Shown here: piece by piece, positions 1 to 9,910 of the stretch
Position numbering within the stretch: the stretch's first letter is position 1
How the letters are laid out: every line of letters begins with the position of its first letter
Source: Tianweitania sp. UT-5YL-CI-8
Lineage (GTDB): Bacteria; Pseudomonadota; Alphaproteobacteria; Rhizobiales; Rhizobiaceae
Length of the DNA stretch: 64,000 bases
Direction of reading: 5' to 3'
NCBI RefSeq assembly: GCF_030010215.1
Contig: NZ_JASCRR010000009.1
Coordinates: 1 to 64,000 of the forward strand
Notes under the pieces: model-generated
Databases searched by the model: none
What the model saw: the letters and a program-made list of their open reading frames with translations, nothing else
What the model was told of the DNA's origin: nothing
Made by a program: the position numbers and the translations under genes

Positions 1-1
1 C

Positions 2-400
2 GTCGAGAACCGCCTGTCGGAGAGCGACCGTCCCGAACTCACTTCTGCGAAGATCATCATCTCGGGCGGTCGTGCGCTGGGTTCGGCTGAGAAGTTCGAA
101 GAGGTCATCCTGCCCGTCGCCGACAAGCTGGGTGCCGCCGTCGGCGCATCCCGCGCGGCGGTCGATGCGGGCTACGCGCCCAACGACTGGCAGGTCGGCC
201 AGACCGGCAAGGTGGTCGCGCCCGATCTCTACATCGCCGTCGGCATTTCGGGCGCTATCCAGCACCTCGCCGGCATGAAGGACTCGAAGGTCATCGTCGC
301 CATCAACAAGGACGAGGAAGCCCCCATCTTCCAGGTCGCGGACTACGGCCTCGTCGGCGACCTCTTCACCATCCTGCCGGAGCTCAAAAACGCGCTTTGA
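2..400 (+). CDS. etfA: Electron transfer flavoprotein subunit alpha, C-terminal part
   Basis: The 5' end lies outside the window; the visible 132 residues are the FAD-binding C-terminal domain of EtfA. Recognisable family motifs are [31 protein letters not shown] and [13 protein letters not shown], followed by [14 protein letters not shown] and a standard C-terminus. With EtfB it passes electrons from acyl-CoA and other flavin dehydrogenases to ETF-ubiquinone oxidoreductase. A 3-hydroxyacyl-CoA dehydrogenase follows on the same strand, a common rhizobial arrangement, but the gap of more than 470 bp and a terminator-like hairpin argue for a separate transcript. Confidence 0.95.
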   Translation, partial: VENRLSESDRPELTSAKIIISGGRALGSAEKFEEVILPVADKLGAAVGASRAAVDAGYAPNDWQVGQTGKVVAPDLYIAVGISGAIQHLAGMKDSKVIVAINKDEEAPIFQVADYGLVGDLFTILPELKNAL

Positions 401-432
401 CGGCGCTGAAACAAGAAAGCTTAAATTTGCTG

Positions 433-468
433 ATGGCCGGGGTAGACGAGACCTGCCCCGGCCATTTA
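433..468 (+). terminator. Hairpin downstream of etfA
   Basis: A perfect 10-bp stem (ATGGCCGGGG at 433-442 with CCCCGGCCAT at 456-465) begins 33 bp after the etfA stop. Only a short ATTTA follows, so it is a weak intrinsic terminator or a 3' stabilising hairpin. Confidence 0.5.
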
Positions 469-606
469 GAGTAAGATGCATTAAGATTGAAACGTTCGCT
501 GCGCCTCCGATGGCGAGACAATCCGGCAGGAGAGGCGCGCAGGTCGATGGGGTTCCATCGTCCAAGCGGCTCGACATACCGGGTGTTCGCCAGCGGGAAA
601 CCCACC

Positions 607-629
607 GTTGATTTGCATAGCAAATCAAC
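607..629. promoter_or_regulatory. Perfect 10-bp inverted repeat, possible operator
   Basis: GTTGATTTGC at 607-616 is the exact reverse complement of GCAAATCAAC at 620-629, with ATA between. The arms are A+T rich in G+C-rich surroundings and are not followed by a T run, so a protein-binding site is likelier than a terminator. It lies about 245 bp upstream of the dehydrogenase start. The binding protein is unknown. Confidence 0.4.
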
Positions 630-873
630 AAGTGTCTAAAGTGCCGGCGGTCCTTTGCGCATCCAAAGAATATGCGGCCACCGGTGGGCCGGGTGAATTC
701 GGGCGTCCTCGGACCTATTCGGGCTTCGGCTCGGCCGTAGCACCACTACGACGCGCCTCGTCCCTCGACCTTGTCCCGAATTCCCTCCGGCAGAACGCTT
801 CCATCTGAGCGCATCTTGCTCTAGTGTGCGTTGCACAATAAAAATACCAAAATTCACTGACGGGGTGGAAAAA

Positions 874-1755
874 ATGGCTGCAAAGATCAAAACGGTCGGC
901 ATCATTGGCGCCGGTCAGATGGGCGGCGGCATTGCCCATGTTTCAGCGCTCGCCGGCTTCGATGTCCTTCTCTACGATATTTCCCAGGACCGCATCGAAA
1001 AGGGCATTGCCACGATCAGCGGCAACATGGCGCGCCAGGTCTCCGGCGGCAAGCTGGACGACGCCGTTCGCCGGAAGGCGATAAGCCTGATCGCGCCAGC
1101 CAACACCATGGCCGATCTCGCAGGCGCCGACCTCGTCATTGAAGCGGCCACCGAAGACGAAACCGTCAAGCGCAAGATCTACGCCCAGCTCTGCCCGCAA
1201 TTGAACCCGGAAGCCATTCTGGCGACCAACACCTCGTCGATCTCCATCACCCGTCTGGCATCTCAGACCGACCGCCCAGAGCGTTTCATCGGCATTCACT
1301 TCATGAACCCGGTGCCAGTGATGAAGTTGGTGGAGCTGGTGCGCGGCATCGCCACCGAGGACGTGACTTTTGAGGCCTCGAAAGAGTATGTCCGTGCCCT
1401 CGACAAGACCATCACGGTCTCCGAAGATTTCCCGGCCTTCATCGTCAACCGCATCCTGCTGCCGATGATCAATGAGGCGATCTACACGCTGTATGAAGGC
1501 GTCGGCTCGGTCGAAGCCATCGATACGGCGATGAAGCTCGGTGCAAACCATCCGATGGGTCCCTTGCAGCTTGCAGACTTCATCGGCCTGGACACCTGCC
1601 TGTCAATCATGCAGGTGCTGCATGATGGGCTGTCGGATTCGAAGTACCGCCCCTGCCCGCTGCTGGTGAAATATGTCGAGGCCGGCTGGCTCGGCCGCAA
1701 GACCGGACGCGGCTTCTACGACTATCGCGGCGAACACCCGGTGCCCACGCGCTGA
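874..1755 (+). CDS. 3-hydroxybutyryl-CoA (3-hydroxyacyl-CoA) dehydrogenase
   Basis: Cytoplasmic NAD-dependent oxidation of (S)-3-hydroxybutyryl-CoA to acetoacetyl-CoA, in fatty-acid or butyrate-type metabolism. The 293-residue protein has an N-terminal Rossmann fold ([15 protein letters not shown], residues about 8-22), the [10 protein letters not shown] segment, the catalytic-histidine motif [15 protein letters not shown] and the C-terminal helical dimerisation domain ending in [11 protein letters not shown]. The ATG at 874 is preceded by a purine-rich GGGGTGG; an upstream in-frame ATG at 826 would add 16 residues unlike the family, whose usual length is 280-295. Its position after etfA fits beta-oxidation electron transfer. 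The stop is 1 bp from the convergent diguanylate cyclase gene. Confidence 0.93.
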   Translation: MAAKIKTVGIIGAGQMGGGIAHVSALAGFDVLLYDISQDRIEKGIATISGNMARQVSGGKLDDAVRRKAISLIAPANTMADLAGADLVIEAATEDETVKRKIYAQLCPQLNPEAILATNTSSISITRLASQTDRPERFIGIHFMNPVPVMKLVELVRGIATEDVTFEASKEYVRALDKTITVSEDFPAFIVNRILLPMINEAIYTLYEGVGSVEAIDTAMKLGANHPMGPLQLADFIGLDTCLSIMQVLHDGLSDSKYRPCPLLVKYVEAGWLGRKTGRGFYDYRGEHPVPTR

Positions 1756-1756
1756 A

Positions 1757-2575
1757 CTACTGCAGATAGCCTTGCCGCTGTTCCGGCTCGCTCTGATGCG
1801 GCAGTGGCGACAGCTCGACGCGGTTGCGTCCGCCTTCCTTCGCCACATAGAGGAAGCGGTCGGCAATGCGGTAGAGCTCGGCGAAGGTGGATGGCGCATC
1901 GAAGACGGCGCCGCCCACCGAGATCGACAGCGCATGCATATGGCCGCCGGGCGTGAAGCGCGTGTCGACAACGGCGCGGCGAACGCGTTCCGCTACATCG
2001 ACCGCATTGACCGGGGTGGCCCCAGGCAAAAAGATCCCGAACTCCTCGCCACCTAGGCGTCCGACCACATCGCCGTCACGCACGCAGGCTGAGACTACCG
2101 CCGCAATCAGTTGCAGCGCCTCGTCGCCTTCGCTATGACCGAAACGGTCGTTGATGGTTTTGAAGTGGTCGGCATCCACCACCAGCAAGGCGCCGCGTGA
2201 CAACTTCGAACCTTTCGGCGGAGTGGTGTCAAAATATCGTTCCACCTTCTCCGCAAAGGCACCCCGGTTCAGGCAGCCTGTCATGCTGTCGGTAGAAGCG
2301 GCGATCGCCAGCTTGTGATTGACGATGGCCAGTTCGCGCAGCTTGAGCGAGAGATAGAAGAACAAAGGACCCGCCAGCAAAATCGGCAATAAGACAGAAT
2401 CCAGAACAACGAGATGCAGCATTTCCCCGGCCGCACCGTGAAACAGCACGTAGGTGAAGCCAACGGAAAACACCACGCAGCCGAGCGTTCCGAAAATTGT
2501 CCACCGGGCCAGCTTCAGCCATGCCCTGCGTGACAACGAACTCCAGCCCCGCCGCAAGACCGCACGACCTTTCAA
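1757..2575 (-). CDS. Membrane-anchored diguanylate cyclase (GGDEF)
   Basis: Predicted to make cyclic di-GMP from two GTP at the inner membrane. The 272-residue protein has two hydrophobic segments (about residues 25-46 and 53-75) and a C-terminal GGDEF domain. The active-site loop reads GRLGGEEFGIF (about 172-184), an active GGEEF variant. An RxxD inhibitory site (RDGD) sits directly upstream in the RxxDxxxRxGGEEF spacing, so product inhibition is likely. There is no EAL domain. The start is a TTG at 2575 with no clear ribosome site; no ATG occurs before the second membrane segment, so the exact start is uncertain. It converges tail to tail with the dehydrogenase gene. Confidence 0.9.
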   Translation of the reverse strand: MKGRAVLRRGWSSLSRRAWLKLARWTIFGTLGCVVFSVGFTYVLFHGAAGEMLHLVVLDSVLLPILLAGPLFFYLSLKLRELAIVNHKLAIAASTDSMTGCLNRGAFAEKVERYFDTTPPKGSKLSRGALLVVDADHFKTINDRFGHSEGDEALQLIAAVVSACVRDGDVVGRLGGEEFGIFLPGATPVNAVDVAERVRRAVVDTRFTPGGHMHALSISVGGAVFDAPSTFAELYRIADRFLYVAKEGGRNRVELSPLPHQSEPEQRQGYLQ

Positions 2576-2701
2576 ATTGACGTCAGGTAACCCTTATAGC
2601 TGAGAAAGGACAAATTGGGAAATTTTGAGCTCTCGCGAGCGATATTGCTGAATTGGAAATCACAGATTGCATGCCGCGACTGACGTTGCACGTCATGATA
2701 A

Positions 2702-2725
2702 CAAAACGGCGGCTGTTCGGCCGCC
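2702..2725 (-). terminator. Terminator of the ugp operon
   Basis: On the minus strand GGCGGC (2725-2720) pairs with GCCGCC (2713-2708) around a 6-nt loop and is followed by GTTTTGTT, 31 bp after the ugpC stop. Confidence 0.65.
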
Positions 2726-2755
2726 ATTCTTATCCTGTGGAAAGATCGATTGCGC

Positions 2756-3808
2756 TTAGCTGACCCGTTTGCCGGCCTGGTCGAACCAATGCAGCTTGTC
2801 GACGGGAACCAGCACGCGCAGCCGGTCGCCCGGTTGCGCTATCGCCCGGCCCGGCACCCGAACCACGATGCGGCCGCCGCCGGTTGCGCTGTAGAGGAAG
2901 CTTTCCGCCCCAACCGGCTCCACCGCTTCCACCTGCGCTTCCAGATCCATGCCATCCGCAGCGTCATGTACGGCGTCGGCGAGCTCGACATCCTCCGGCC
3001 GAAAGCCCAGCGTCGCAGCGCTCGGCGGCACCGGAGCGACCAGCTTGGTCCCCTCCGGCAGCGCATTGCCTGAAAGCGCGATCAGGTTCATCGGTGGCGC
3101 GCCGATGAAGCTGGCCACGAAGGTCGAGGCCGGCTTTTCGTAGATGTCGAGCGGCGCGCCCGCCTGCTCGACAAGCCCGCCATTCATCACCACCAGCACG
3201 TCTGCCAGTGTCATCGCCTCGAGCTGGTCGTGGGTGACATAGACCGAGGTCACGCCCAGCGAACGCTGCAAATTCTTGATCTCGACGCGCATCTGGCCGC
3301 GCAGCTTGGCGTCCAGATTGGACAATGGCTCGTCGAACAGGAACACTTTCGGGTTGCGCACGATGGCGCGGCCCATCGCGACCCGCTGCCGCTGCCCGCC
3401 CGAAAGCTCGCGCGGCCGGCGGTCGAGCAGATGCGCCAGTTCCAGCGTCTTGGCGGTATCGCGCACGCGGCGGTCGATCTCATCCTTCGGCGTGCCGCGG
3501 TTGCGCAGGCCATAAGCCATGTTGTCGTAGACCTTCATATGCGGATAGAGCGCATAATTCTGGAACACCATGGCGATATCGCGCTCGGTCGGCCCCACGG
3601 TGTTGACCACCTTCCCATCGATTGACACGGTGCCCGACGAAATGGTTTCCAGCCCCGCGATCATGCGCAACAGCGTGGACTTGCCGCAGCCCGACGGCCC
3701 GACGAGCACGCATAGCGCCTTATCGGGAATGTCGATGGACACACCCTTCACGGCCTCCACCCCGCCGGCATAGACTTTCCGGACATCCTTGAGGTCGACA
3801 GTGGCCAT
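2756..3808 (-). CDS. ugpC: Glycerol-3-phosphate ABC transporter ATP-binding protein
   Basis: ATPase of the UgpBAEC importer for sn-glycerol-3-phosphate and glycerophosphodiesters. The 350-residue protein shows Walker [10 protein letters not shown] (about 38-46), Q-loop [12 protein letters not shown], signature [14 protein letters not shown], Walker [17 protein letters not shown], the H-loop in [11 protein letters not shown], and a C-terminal TOBE regulatory region (from about 240). The ATG at 3808 was chosen because MATVDLKDV aligns with the family start and follows the ugpE stop by 5 bp. It is last in the minus-strand operon and is followed by a terminator. MsmK-type ATPases are similar, but the neighbours settle the assignment. 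Confidence 0.92.
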   Translation of the reverse strand: MATVDLKDVRKVYAGGVEAVKGVSIDIPDKALCVLVGPSGCGKSTLLRMIAGLETISSGTVSIDGKVVNTVGPTERDIAMVFQNYALYPHMKVYDNMAYGLRNRGTPKDEIDRRVRDTAKTLELAHLLDRRPRELSGGQRQRVAMGRAIVRNPKVFLFDEPLSNLDAKLRGQMRVEIKNLQRSLGVTSVYVTHDQLEAMTLADVLVVMNGGLVEQAGAPLDIYEKPASTFVASFIGAPPMNLIALSGNALPEGTKLVAPVPPSAATLGFRPEDVELADAVHDAADGMDLEAQVEAVEPVGAESFLYSATGGGRIVVRVPGRAIAQPGDRLRVLVPVDKLHWFDQAGKRVS

Positions 3809-3813
3809 GCTGG

Positions 3814-4743
3814 TTATTTCTCCGTATCGACGAGACCGCGCACGAACCAGCGCTGCATCAGAAGCACTACGAGGATCGGCGGGATGATGGCGAGCATCGA
3901 GGTGACCATCACGAGATGCCATTGGGTGTCGGCATCGGCAAAGGAGATCATCTTCTTCAGCGCGATGACGATGGTGTTCATGTCGTTCCGGTTGGTCATC
4001 AGCAGCGGCCACAAATATTGCGTCCAGCCATAGATGAACAGGATGACGAAAAGCGCCGCGATATTGGTGCGCGACAGCGGCAGCAGAATGTCCTTGAAGA
4101 ACCGGTACGGTCCGGCACCGTCGACGCGCGCGGCCTCGACCAGCTCACCGGGAATAGTCAGGAAGAACTGGCGGAACAGCAGCGTCGCGGTGGCCGATGC
4201 CATCAGCGGCAGCGTCAACCCGGTGTAGGTGTCGATCAGCCCAAGATCGGACATCACCTTGTAGGTCGGCATGATGCGCACTTCGACAGGCAGCATCAGG
4301 GTGATGAAGATGACCCAGAAGAACACCATCCGGAACGGGAAGCGGAAGAACACGATGGCATAGGCGGACAGGATCGAGATGATGATCTTGCCAATGGCAA
4401 TCGCCAGCGCCACCACCATGGTGTTGAAGAGAAGCGTGCTGACGGCGACGCCGCCGATACGTCCGACCCCGCCAAACAATGCTTCCGAATAGTTTTCGAA
4501 GAACTGGTCGCCCGGTATCAATGGCAACGGAGGACGCAGAATCGTCTGCAGCGTATGGGTCGACGCCACGAAGGTGTAATAGATCGGGAAAGCGACGATG
4601 ACGATGCCGAGGATCAGGATGACATGCGCGATGTAGCGCGACGAACGGCTGACCCCGAGCATGGCGCCGTCTTCCTTGCGTCCGAGCACGGCGGCGGTCG
4701 AGGTGGCTTTCGCCGGCGTCACTGCGGCGGGTGTCTCAACCAT
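3814..4743 (-). CDS. ugpE: Glycerol-3-phosphate ABC transporter permease
   Basis: Inner-membrane permease that pairs with UgpA. The 309-residue protein has about six transmembrane segments and the EAA-type coupling loop ([25 protein letters not shown], near residue 205). The ATG at 4743 is preferred because GGAAGG lies 7 nt upstream on the minus strand; an in-frame ATG at 4764 would lengthen the overlap with ugpA from 8 to 29 bp. The residues before the first membrane helix ([18 protein letters not shown]) are longer than in many homologues. The overlap suggests translational coupling. Confidence 0.92.
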   Translation of the reverse strand: MVETPAAVTPAKATSTAAVLGRKEDGAMLGVSRSSRYIAHVILILGIVIVAFPIYYTFVASTHTLQTILRPPLPLIPGDQFFENYSEALFGGVGRIGGVAVSTLLFNTMVVALAIAIGKIIISILSAYAIVFFRFPFRMVFFWVIFITLMLPVEVRIMPTYKVMSDLGLIDTYTGLTLPLMASATATLLFRQFFLTIPGELVEAARVDGAGPYRFFKDILLPLSRTNIAALFVILFIYGWTQYLWPLLMTNRNDMNTIVIALKKMISFADADTQWHLVMVTSMLAIIPPILVVLLMQRWFVRGLVDTEK

Positions 4744-5620
4744 AATGCACCTTCCGTTCGACATAGCGGAACTGGACCGCGGTCAGCGCGATGACGATGA
4801 CCATCAGGATCACCGACTGCGCCGCCGACACGCCCATCAACTGGTTCAGTGCGCCGTCGCTATAGACCTTGTAGACCAGCGTTTCGGTCGAGCGGCCGGG
4901 GCCGCCGCCGGTCACGGCATGGATGATGCCGAACGTATCGAACAGCGCATAGACGGTGTTGACGACGAGCAGGAAGAAGGTCGTCGGCGCCAGAAGCGGG
5001 AAGACGATCGTCCAGAAACGCTTGGTCTCGCGCGCACCGTCGATGGCGGCCGCCTCGATCAGCGCCTTGGGGATCGCCTGCAAGCCGGCGACGAAGAACA
5101 GGAAGTTGTAGCTGATCTGCTTCCAGGCAGCCGCGGAAACCACCAGGATCATCGCGTCCGTGCCGTTGAGCAGCGGGTCCCAGCTGATTCCGAGCGACCT
5201 CAGACCGATGGCGAGGGAGCCGATGGACGGGTTGAACAGGAACAGCCACAGCATGCCGGCGATGGCGGGCGCCACCGCATAGGGCCAAATCATCAGCGTG
5301 CGATAGAGCCCGCGTCCCTTGATGACTTTGTCGGCCATGACGGCGAGCAGCAGTGCCACTGCCATGGAGACGAAGGCGGTCGACACAGAAAAGATCGCCG
5401 TTACCTGCAGCGAGTTGAGATAGCCCGGATCGCTCAAGACGCGCTTGAAATTGTCGAACCAGACGAATTTGGAGTTCAGCCCGAACGGATCTTCCCTGAG
5501 CGTCGACTGGTAGACCGCCTGCGAGGCCGGCCAGTAGAAAAAAATCAGCGTGATCGCCAGCTGCGGCGCGACCAGCAGATAAGGCAGGACCTTGTTGGGA
5601 AAGACCACGCGTGGGGACAA
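4736..5620 (-). CDS. ugpA: Glycerol-3-phosphate ABC transporter permease
   Basis: First permease of the Ugp system, 294 residues, about six transmembrane helices. N-terminal [17 protein letters not shown] and the EAA loop [20 protein letters not shown] are typical. The start is taken as TTG at 5620 with AGGAG 9 nt upstream; an in-frame GTG a few codons later is the alternative. The 162-bp gap to ugpB holds a large hairpin, unusual in an otherwise tightly packed operon. Confidence 0.9.
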   Translation of the reverse strand: MSPRVVFPNKVLPYLLVAPQLAITLIFFYWPASQAVYQSTLREDPFGLNSKFVWFDNFKRVLSDPGYLNSLQVTAIFSVSTAFVSMAVALLLAVMADKVIKGRGLYRTLMIWPYAVAPAIAGMLWLFLFNPSIGSLAIGLRSLGISWDPLLNGTDAMILVVSAAAWKQISYNFLFFVAGLQAIPKALIEAAAIDGARETKRFWTIVFPLLAPTTFFLLVVNTVYALFDTFGIIHAVTGGGPGRSTETLVYKVYSDGALNQLMGVSAAQSVILMVIVIALTAVQFRYVERKVHYG

Positions 5621-5693
5621 AGGGCTCGGCTCCTTTTACCCTGCCCCTTGTGGGAGGGTCGACGAACAGTCTGACGAAGTGAAGATTATGAGG

Positions 5694-5735
5694 CGGGGTT
5701 GGGGGTCAGAAAAACTTTCCTAACCCCCAACCCCG
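5694..5735 (-). promoter_or_regulatory. Intercistronic hairpin between ugpB and ugpA
   Basis: GGGGTTGGGGGT (5695-5706) is fully complementary to ACCCCCAACCCC (5723-5734), with one more C-G pair outside and a 16-nt loop. No T run follows. It probably protects the ugpB 3' end or partly terminates, so that binding protein outnumbers membrane subunits. A further stretch to about 5775 (ACCCTCCCCACC ... GTGAGGGT) is also partly palindromic and resembles the intergenic repeats scattered in such genomes. Confidence 0.6.
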
Positions 5736-5782
5736 GCGCTATGCGCCGACCCTCCCCACCAAGGTGAGGGTGACAGCCTGCA

Positions 5783-7093
5783 TCAATTCCCCAGGGCTTC
5801 CTGGATCGCCTTGTTGCCGCGTTCGACCGCGCTGTCGAGCGCCTGCTGCGCGGTCTGCTGACCGGCGAGCATCTTCTCGAATTCCTCGTTCATGATATCG
5901 CGGACCTGCGGCAGGTTGACGAGGCGGACGCCCTTGGAATTCTCCGTCGGAGCCTTGCCCATCATCTGCTTGATCGGGATTTCGCGCGCCGGGTTCTTCT
6001 CATAGAAGCCCGAAGCCTTGGTATCCTCGTAAGCTGCCAGCGTCACCGGCAGGTAGCCGGAAACCTGGTGCAGGCGCGACTGGATCTTGGTCTGCGACAG
6101 GAACTCGAAGAACGCGGCGATGCCCTTGTACTGCTCGTCCGACTTGCCGGCGAAGACCCACAGCGAAGCGCCGCCGGGGATGGTGTTCTGCGGAGCGCCC
6201 TCGACGCCCTGCTCGTAAGGCAGCGAGCCGGTGCCGTAGTTCATGCCCGATTTGACCACGTCGCCGAGGCCGCCGGAAGATTCGGTCATGATGCCGCATT
6301 CGCCGGAGAGGAAGAGCTGCTTGGCTTCCGAAGTACGGCCGCCATATTTGAACGTGCCGTCCTTGGCCAGATCGGCCAGATCCTGGAAATGCTTGACGAA
6401 GACCGGCGAATTGACCTTCAATTCGACGTCGGTTCCACCAATGCCGTTCTCATTGGTGCCGTATTGCTGATTGTTCCAGGCAGCGAAGTTCTCAGTCTGG
6501 ATCCAAGTCAGCCATGTCGAGGTGAAGCCGCAATTGGCCGCGCCGCTGGTCTTGATCTTCTTGGCGGCATCCCAAACCTCGGCCCAGGTCTTGGGCGGGT
6601 TTTCGGCATCGAGGCCGGCTTTCTGGAACACGTCCTTGTTGTAGTAGAGGATCGGCGACGACGAATTATACGGGAACGACAGCATCGTGCCGTCGGGCTT
6701 CGAATAATAAGACACGATGCCGGCCAGATACTGGCTCTTGTCGAATGGCTTGCCACCCATCGAAAGAATGTCGGCGACCGGCTTCATCGCCTCTTCGGCG
6801 CCCATCATCACGCCGGTGCCGGCGTCGAAGACCTGGATGATATCCGGCGCCTGCTTGGCGCGGAATGCGGCGATGCCGGCGTTCAGCGCTTCGGGATAGG
6901 TGCCCTTGAAAACCGGAACGACCTTGTATTCGCTCTGGCTTTCGTTGAATTCCTTGGAAAGCGTCTCCACCACTTCGTTGTTGGCGCCGGTCATGGCGTG
7001 CCACCATGAAATCTCGGTCACGGCAAAGGCGGAGGTGCTGTAAAAGAGGGATGCTGTCGCGGCAAGGCCTGCCGCTACGCCATAGGCTTTCAT
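5783..7093 (-). CDS. ugpB: Glycerol-3-phosphate periplasmic binding protein
   Basis: Solute-binding protein of the Ugp importer. The 436-residue precursor has a Sec signal peptide ending near STSAFA (about residue 23); the mature protein starts VTEISWWHAMTGANNEVVE, which matches UgpB closely. FKGTYPEALNAGIAAFRA and APDIIQVFDAGTGVMM are further family blocks. The ATG at 7093 has GGGAGCGAGACA upstream; an upstream in-frame start at 7201 would bury the signal peptide. It is the promoter-proximal gene, and a candidate Pho box lies about 64 bp upstream, consistent with the phosphate-starvation control known for ugp in Sinorhizobium and E. coli. Confidence 0.95.
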   Translation of the reverse strand: MKAYGVAAGLAATASLFYSTSAFAVTEISWWHAMTGANNEVVETLSKEFNESQSEYKVVPVFKGTYPEALNAGIAAFRAKQAPDIIQVFDAGTGVMMGAEEAMKPVADILSMGGKPFDKSQYLAGIVSYYSKPDGTMLSFPYNSSSPILYYNKDVFQKAGLDAENPPKTWAEVWDAAKKIKTSGAANCGFTSTWLTWIQTENFAAWNNQQYGTNENGIGGTDVELKVNSPVFVKHFQDLADLAKDGTFKYGGRTSEAKQLFLSGECGIMTESSGGLGDVVKSGMNYGTGSLPYEQGVEGAPQNTIPGGASLWVFAGKSDEQYKGIAAFFEFLSQTKIQSRLHQVSGYLPVTLAAYEDTKASGFYEKNPAREIPIKQMMGKAPTENSKGVRLVNLPQVRDIMNEEFEKMLAGQQTAQQALDSAVERGNKAIQEALGN

Positions 7094-7503
7094 TGTCTCG
7101 CTCCCGGTCTGGTTGGCGAAAGGGTTAAGTTTCGCAGGCACCAGTATTGTCGGATTATGACAGCGCGACAACCGTTTTGTTACGTTCGGATGACTATTCA
7201 CACCAAATTCGTATCGCTTTCGGTTTTTTCACAACGATTCCAACATTATTCACCGCCACTGAATTTCAATGAGTTTTCTTTCCGCAGCGGAAACAGTCAT
7301 TTAAATCCGAAAGAAAAGCGAAGTTTGATGGAAAATGGTGGGCTCGTCGGGAGCTTCACCCGGATGGCCGTGATAAAGCCTATGCGACCGCTATCGCCAC
7401 CATGTCCGGATGCTGGCCGGGAATACACGTATGAATGAGCGCAGATCGTTATCCTTGCGCGGGCAATAGGCCATCTGTGCTCAAGAATGGAAAAATCGCG
7501 AAT
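7094..7503. other. 410-bp intergenic region ugpB-tlpA
   Basis: Contains the ugpB leader with its candidate Pho box, and the 3' flank of the tlpA gene, which is on the same strand. The middle (7180-7330) is A+T rich. Possible reading frames here have no family features and were not called. Confidence 0.6.
7157..7174 (-). promoter_or_regulatory. Candidate Pho box upstream of ugpB
   Basis: On the minus strand CGGTTGT-CGCG-CTGTCAT matches the tandem CTGTCAY-N4-CTGTCAY PhoB site at 4/7 in the first half and 7/7 in the second. Position (64 bp before the start codon) and gene identity support it; the poor first half keeps confidence low. Confidence 0.45.
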
Positions 7504-8187
7504 TCACTTCGCCAGCGCGGTCTCGACTAGGGCCCTTGCGTCGGCGCTGGCCCATTCGGCCGGGCCGTTCATATGTGAGATCAGGCAGCCGTCCTTGTCG
7601 ATCAGGAGCGTCACCGGCAGACCGAGTGCCAGCCCCCGGCCCTTCAAGTCGTTGAACACCTTCATCGTGCTGTCGCGGTAAAAGCCCAGCGCGGCGACGT
7701 TGGTCTCCTGCAAAAACTTCTTCGGCTTGGCGTCGTCGCCGGTGTCGACATTGATCGCCACCACCTCGAAGCTTTCACCGCCCATCTCGCTTTCGAGCTT
7801 GTCCAGCGCGGGCATTTCGGCGCGGCATGGCGCGCACCATGTCGCCCAGAGATTGACCAGAAGCGTGCGTCCGCCATGGTCGGCGACGGTCATCGGCTTG
7901 CCGTCGGGGCCGTTGAAGGCAAGCGACGCCAGCGACACCGGCGGATCGGCCGGCAGCATCGCGGCGACCTCGCCTTTGGCCGCTGCGGCGACGGTCTTCG
8001 CGGTCTGGACCTTGGCGGCGCACTGTTTGTCGCCCGCATTGGACGAATCGGCGGCGACTTGCGGGCCTGCATTGTTGCCAGAAGGGCTTCCCGTGACATA
8101 TACCGCCAGCGCGCCGGCCAATATGCCCGCCAGGGCTGACAGGACGATCAGGCGCGACGCGGGAAACAGTTTTCTGCGATCGGACAT
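7504..8187 (-). CDS. tlpA: TlpA-like thiol:disulfide interchange protein
   Basis: Membrane-anchored periplasmic thioredoxin-like protein of the TlpA/ResA family, 227 residues. One N-terminal transmembrane anchor (about residues 13-32) is followed by an Ala/Gly-rich linker and a thioredoxin fold with the active site NLWATWCAPCRAEMPAL (WCAPC) and the cis-proline region GLPVTLLIDKDG. TlpA reductases keep periplasmic cysteines reduced, notably for cytochrome oxidase copper-site assembly in rhizobia. The ATG at 8187 is used; a TTG two codons upstream (8193) is possible and lies closer to the GGAG. It is divergent from argH with 32 bp between start codons, so the promoters must overlap. Confidence 0.88.
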   Translation of the reverse strand: MSDRRKLFPASRLIVLSALAGILAGALAVYVTGSPSGNNAGPQVAADSSNAGDKQCAAKVQTAKTVAAAAKGEVAAMLPADPPVSLASLAFNGPDGKPMTVADHGGRTLLVNLWATWCAPCRAEMPALDKLESEMGGESFEVVAINVDTGDDAKPKKFLQETNVAALGFYRDSTMKVFNDLKGRGLALGLPVTLLIDKDGCLISHMNGPAEWASADARALVETALAK

Positions 8188-8219
8188 AGTCAAAAATTCT
8201 CCGGAGCCCGGTTACCACG

Positions 8220-9620
8220 ATGAGCGACAAGAAGGCCAGCAACCAGATGTGGGGCGGACGTTTTGCCTCGGGCCCGGCCGCGATCATGGAGGCGATCAAT
8301 GCCTCGATCGGCTTCGACCGCAAGCTCTACGCCCAGGACATAAGAGGCTCCGTCGCCCATTCCCAAATGCTGGCGCACACGGGCATTATTTCTTCTGAGG
8401 ATCAACTCAAAATCGAGGACGGTCTGAACACGATCCTGCGAGAAATCGAGGACGGTAGGTTCGAATTCTCCACCCGCCTCGAAGACATCCATATGAACAT
8501 CGAAGCGCGGCTGGCCGAACTGATCGGCCCCGCCGCCGGCCGTCTGCACACCGCGCGCTCGCGCAACGACCAGGTCGCCGTCGACTTCCGCCTGTGGGTC
8601 AAGGACGAGTTCCACCGCGTCGCTGCCGCCCTGAAAGGCCTGATCGCAGCCTTTCTGGAGCGCGCCGAGGAGCACGCCGGCACTGTCATGCCCGGCTTCA
8701 CCCATCTTCAGACCGCGCAGCCCGTAACCTTCGGCCATCATTGCATGGCCTATGTCGAGATGTTTTCGCGCGACCTGTCGCGCGTTACCGACGCCATCGA
8801 GCGCATGAACGAGAGCCCGCTGGGCGCGGCGGCCCTTGCCGGCACCGGCTTCCCCATCGACCGCCAAATGACGGCCGAAAAGCTCGGCTTCCGCGAACCC
8901 ACCCGCAATTCGCTCGACAGCGTGTCCGACCGCGATTACGCGCTGGAGTTCCTGTCGGTCGCAGCCATCTCGGCCACGCATCTGTCGCGGCTGGCCGAGG
9001 AGATCGTCATCTGGTCGACGCCGCAATTCGGCTTCGTCCGGCTGTCCGACAGCTTCTCCACCGGCTCCTCGATCATGCCGCAAAAGAAGAACCCCGATGC
9101 CGCCGAACTGGTGCGCGCCAAGACCGGCCGCGTCACCGGCCATCTGGTCGGTCTGCTCACCGTCATGAAGGGCCTGCCGCTGACCTATTCCAAGGACATG
9201 CAGGAAGACAAGGAAGCCGTCTTCGACGCCGCCGAAACACTCGACCTGATGCTGGCCGCCATGACCGGCATGGTTGGCGATATGCAGATCAACGATCAGG
9301 CGATGAAGAAGGCCGCAGGCTCCGGCTATTCCACCGCCACCGACCTCGCCGACTGGCTGGTGCGAGTGCTCGGCATCCCGTTCCGCGAGGCCCACCACGT
9401 CACCGGCCGTGCCGTGGCCCTTGCCGAAGAGAAGAAGGTCGGACTGGAAAAGCTGACGCTGGACGATCTCAGGTCGATCCATGACGGCATCACCGACGAC
9501 ATATTTTCCGTGCTTTCGGTGCAGAATTCGGTGAAGAGCCGCACCTCTTTCGGCGGCACTGCGCCTGCGGAAGTGCGCAAGCAGATTCGCTACTGGAAGA
9601 AGCGGCTGGCAAAAGCCTGA
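8220..9620 (+). CDS. argH: Argininosuccinate lyase
   Basis: Last step of arginine biosynthesis: argininosuccinate to arginine plus fumarate, cytoplasmic homotetramer. The 466-residue length is typical. It shows the family start [37 protein letters not shown], and the fumarase/ASL superfamily signature [12 protein letters not shown] (about residues 282-293). argH, lptM and lysA run in order with short gaps, the conserved alphaproteobacterial arrangement. Confidence 0.97.
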   Translation: MSDKKASNQMWGGRFASGPAAIMEAINASIGFDRKLYAQDIRGSVAHSQMLAHTGIISSEDQLKIEDGLNTILREIEDGRFEFSTRLEDIHMNIEARLAELIGPAAGRLHTARSRNDQVAVDFRLWVKDEFHRVAAALKGLIAAFLERAEEHAGTVMPGFTHLQTAQPVTFGHHCMAYVEMFSRDLSRVTDAIERMNESPLGAAALAGTGFPIDRQMTAEKLGFREPTRNSLDSVSDRDYALEFLSVAAISATHLSRLAEEIVIWSTPQFGFVRLSDSFSTGSSIMPQKKNPDAAELVRAKTGRVTGHLVGLLTVMKGLPLTYSKDMQEDKEAVFDAAETLDLMLAAMTGMVGDMQINDQAMKKAAGSGYSTATDLADWLVRVLGIPFREAHHVTGRAVALAEEKKVGLEKLTLDDLRSIHDGITDDIFSVLSVQNSVKSRTSFGGTAPAEVRKQIRYWKKRLAKA

Positions 9621-9687
9621 TAGCGGGGTGCATTGCACGCAGATTTCGGCTAGAGCCTGTTATGAACAAAGACGGATGGATCGGACG

Positions 9688-9894
9688 ATGACGGCAGGCA
9701 AGCTTTTCGGCATGGCGGCAATGGTGGCGGCAATGGCGCTGGTTTCCGCCTGTGGCCGCAAAGGTCCGCTCGATACGCCCTATGAGGCCGGCATCCAGGC
9801 CCGCAAGGACGCGCAGAGCGCCGGGCAGCCGCTGCCGCCCGAGCCCAAACCGCCGGTTGTAGACAAGCCGTTCATCCTCGATCCGCTGATCTGA
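9688..9894 (+). CDS. lptM: Small lipoprotein, LptM (YifL) type
   Basis: A 68-residue lipoprotein: signal peptide, lipobox LVSAC (Cys at about 22), then the family hallmark CGRKGPLDTP and a proline-rich tail (PPEPKPPVVDKPFILDPLI). LptM is reported to assist maturation of the LPS translocon subunit LptD at the outer membrane. The start could also be the ATG at 9676 (four residues longer); neither has a strong ribosome site. Its place between argH and lysA is strongly conserved and supports the call. Confidence 0.85.
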   Translation: MTAGKLFGMAAMVAAMALVSACGRKGPLDTPYEAGIQARKDAQSAGQPLPPEPKPPVVDKPFILDPLI

Positions 9895-9910
9895 CCGCGA
9901 GCCCTTTTCC

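Larger units (their letters stand above)
401..873. other. 473-bp intergenic region etfA-hbd
   Basis: No credible gene. It holds the hairpin at 433-465, a perfect inverted repeat at 607-629, and a short TGTGC-GTT-GCACA repeat at 825-837 close to the downstream gene. No confident promoter was picked. Confidence 0.6.

Noticed and set aside
825-837. TGTGC-GTT-GCACA inverted repeat near the 874 start
   Set aside because: Only five-base arms; common by chance. Not called as a separate feature.
7157-7438. Open frame of 93 codons starting at 7157
   Set aside because: No ribosome site or homology features; it overlaps the ugpB leader and promoter region.
8190-9638. Long open frame antisense to argH (482 codons)
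   Set aside because: Same codon-bias shadow; composition rich in Gly, His and Arg without family motifs.
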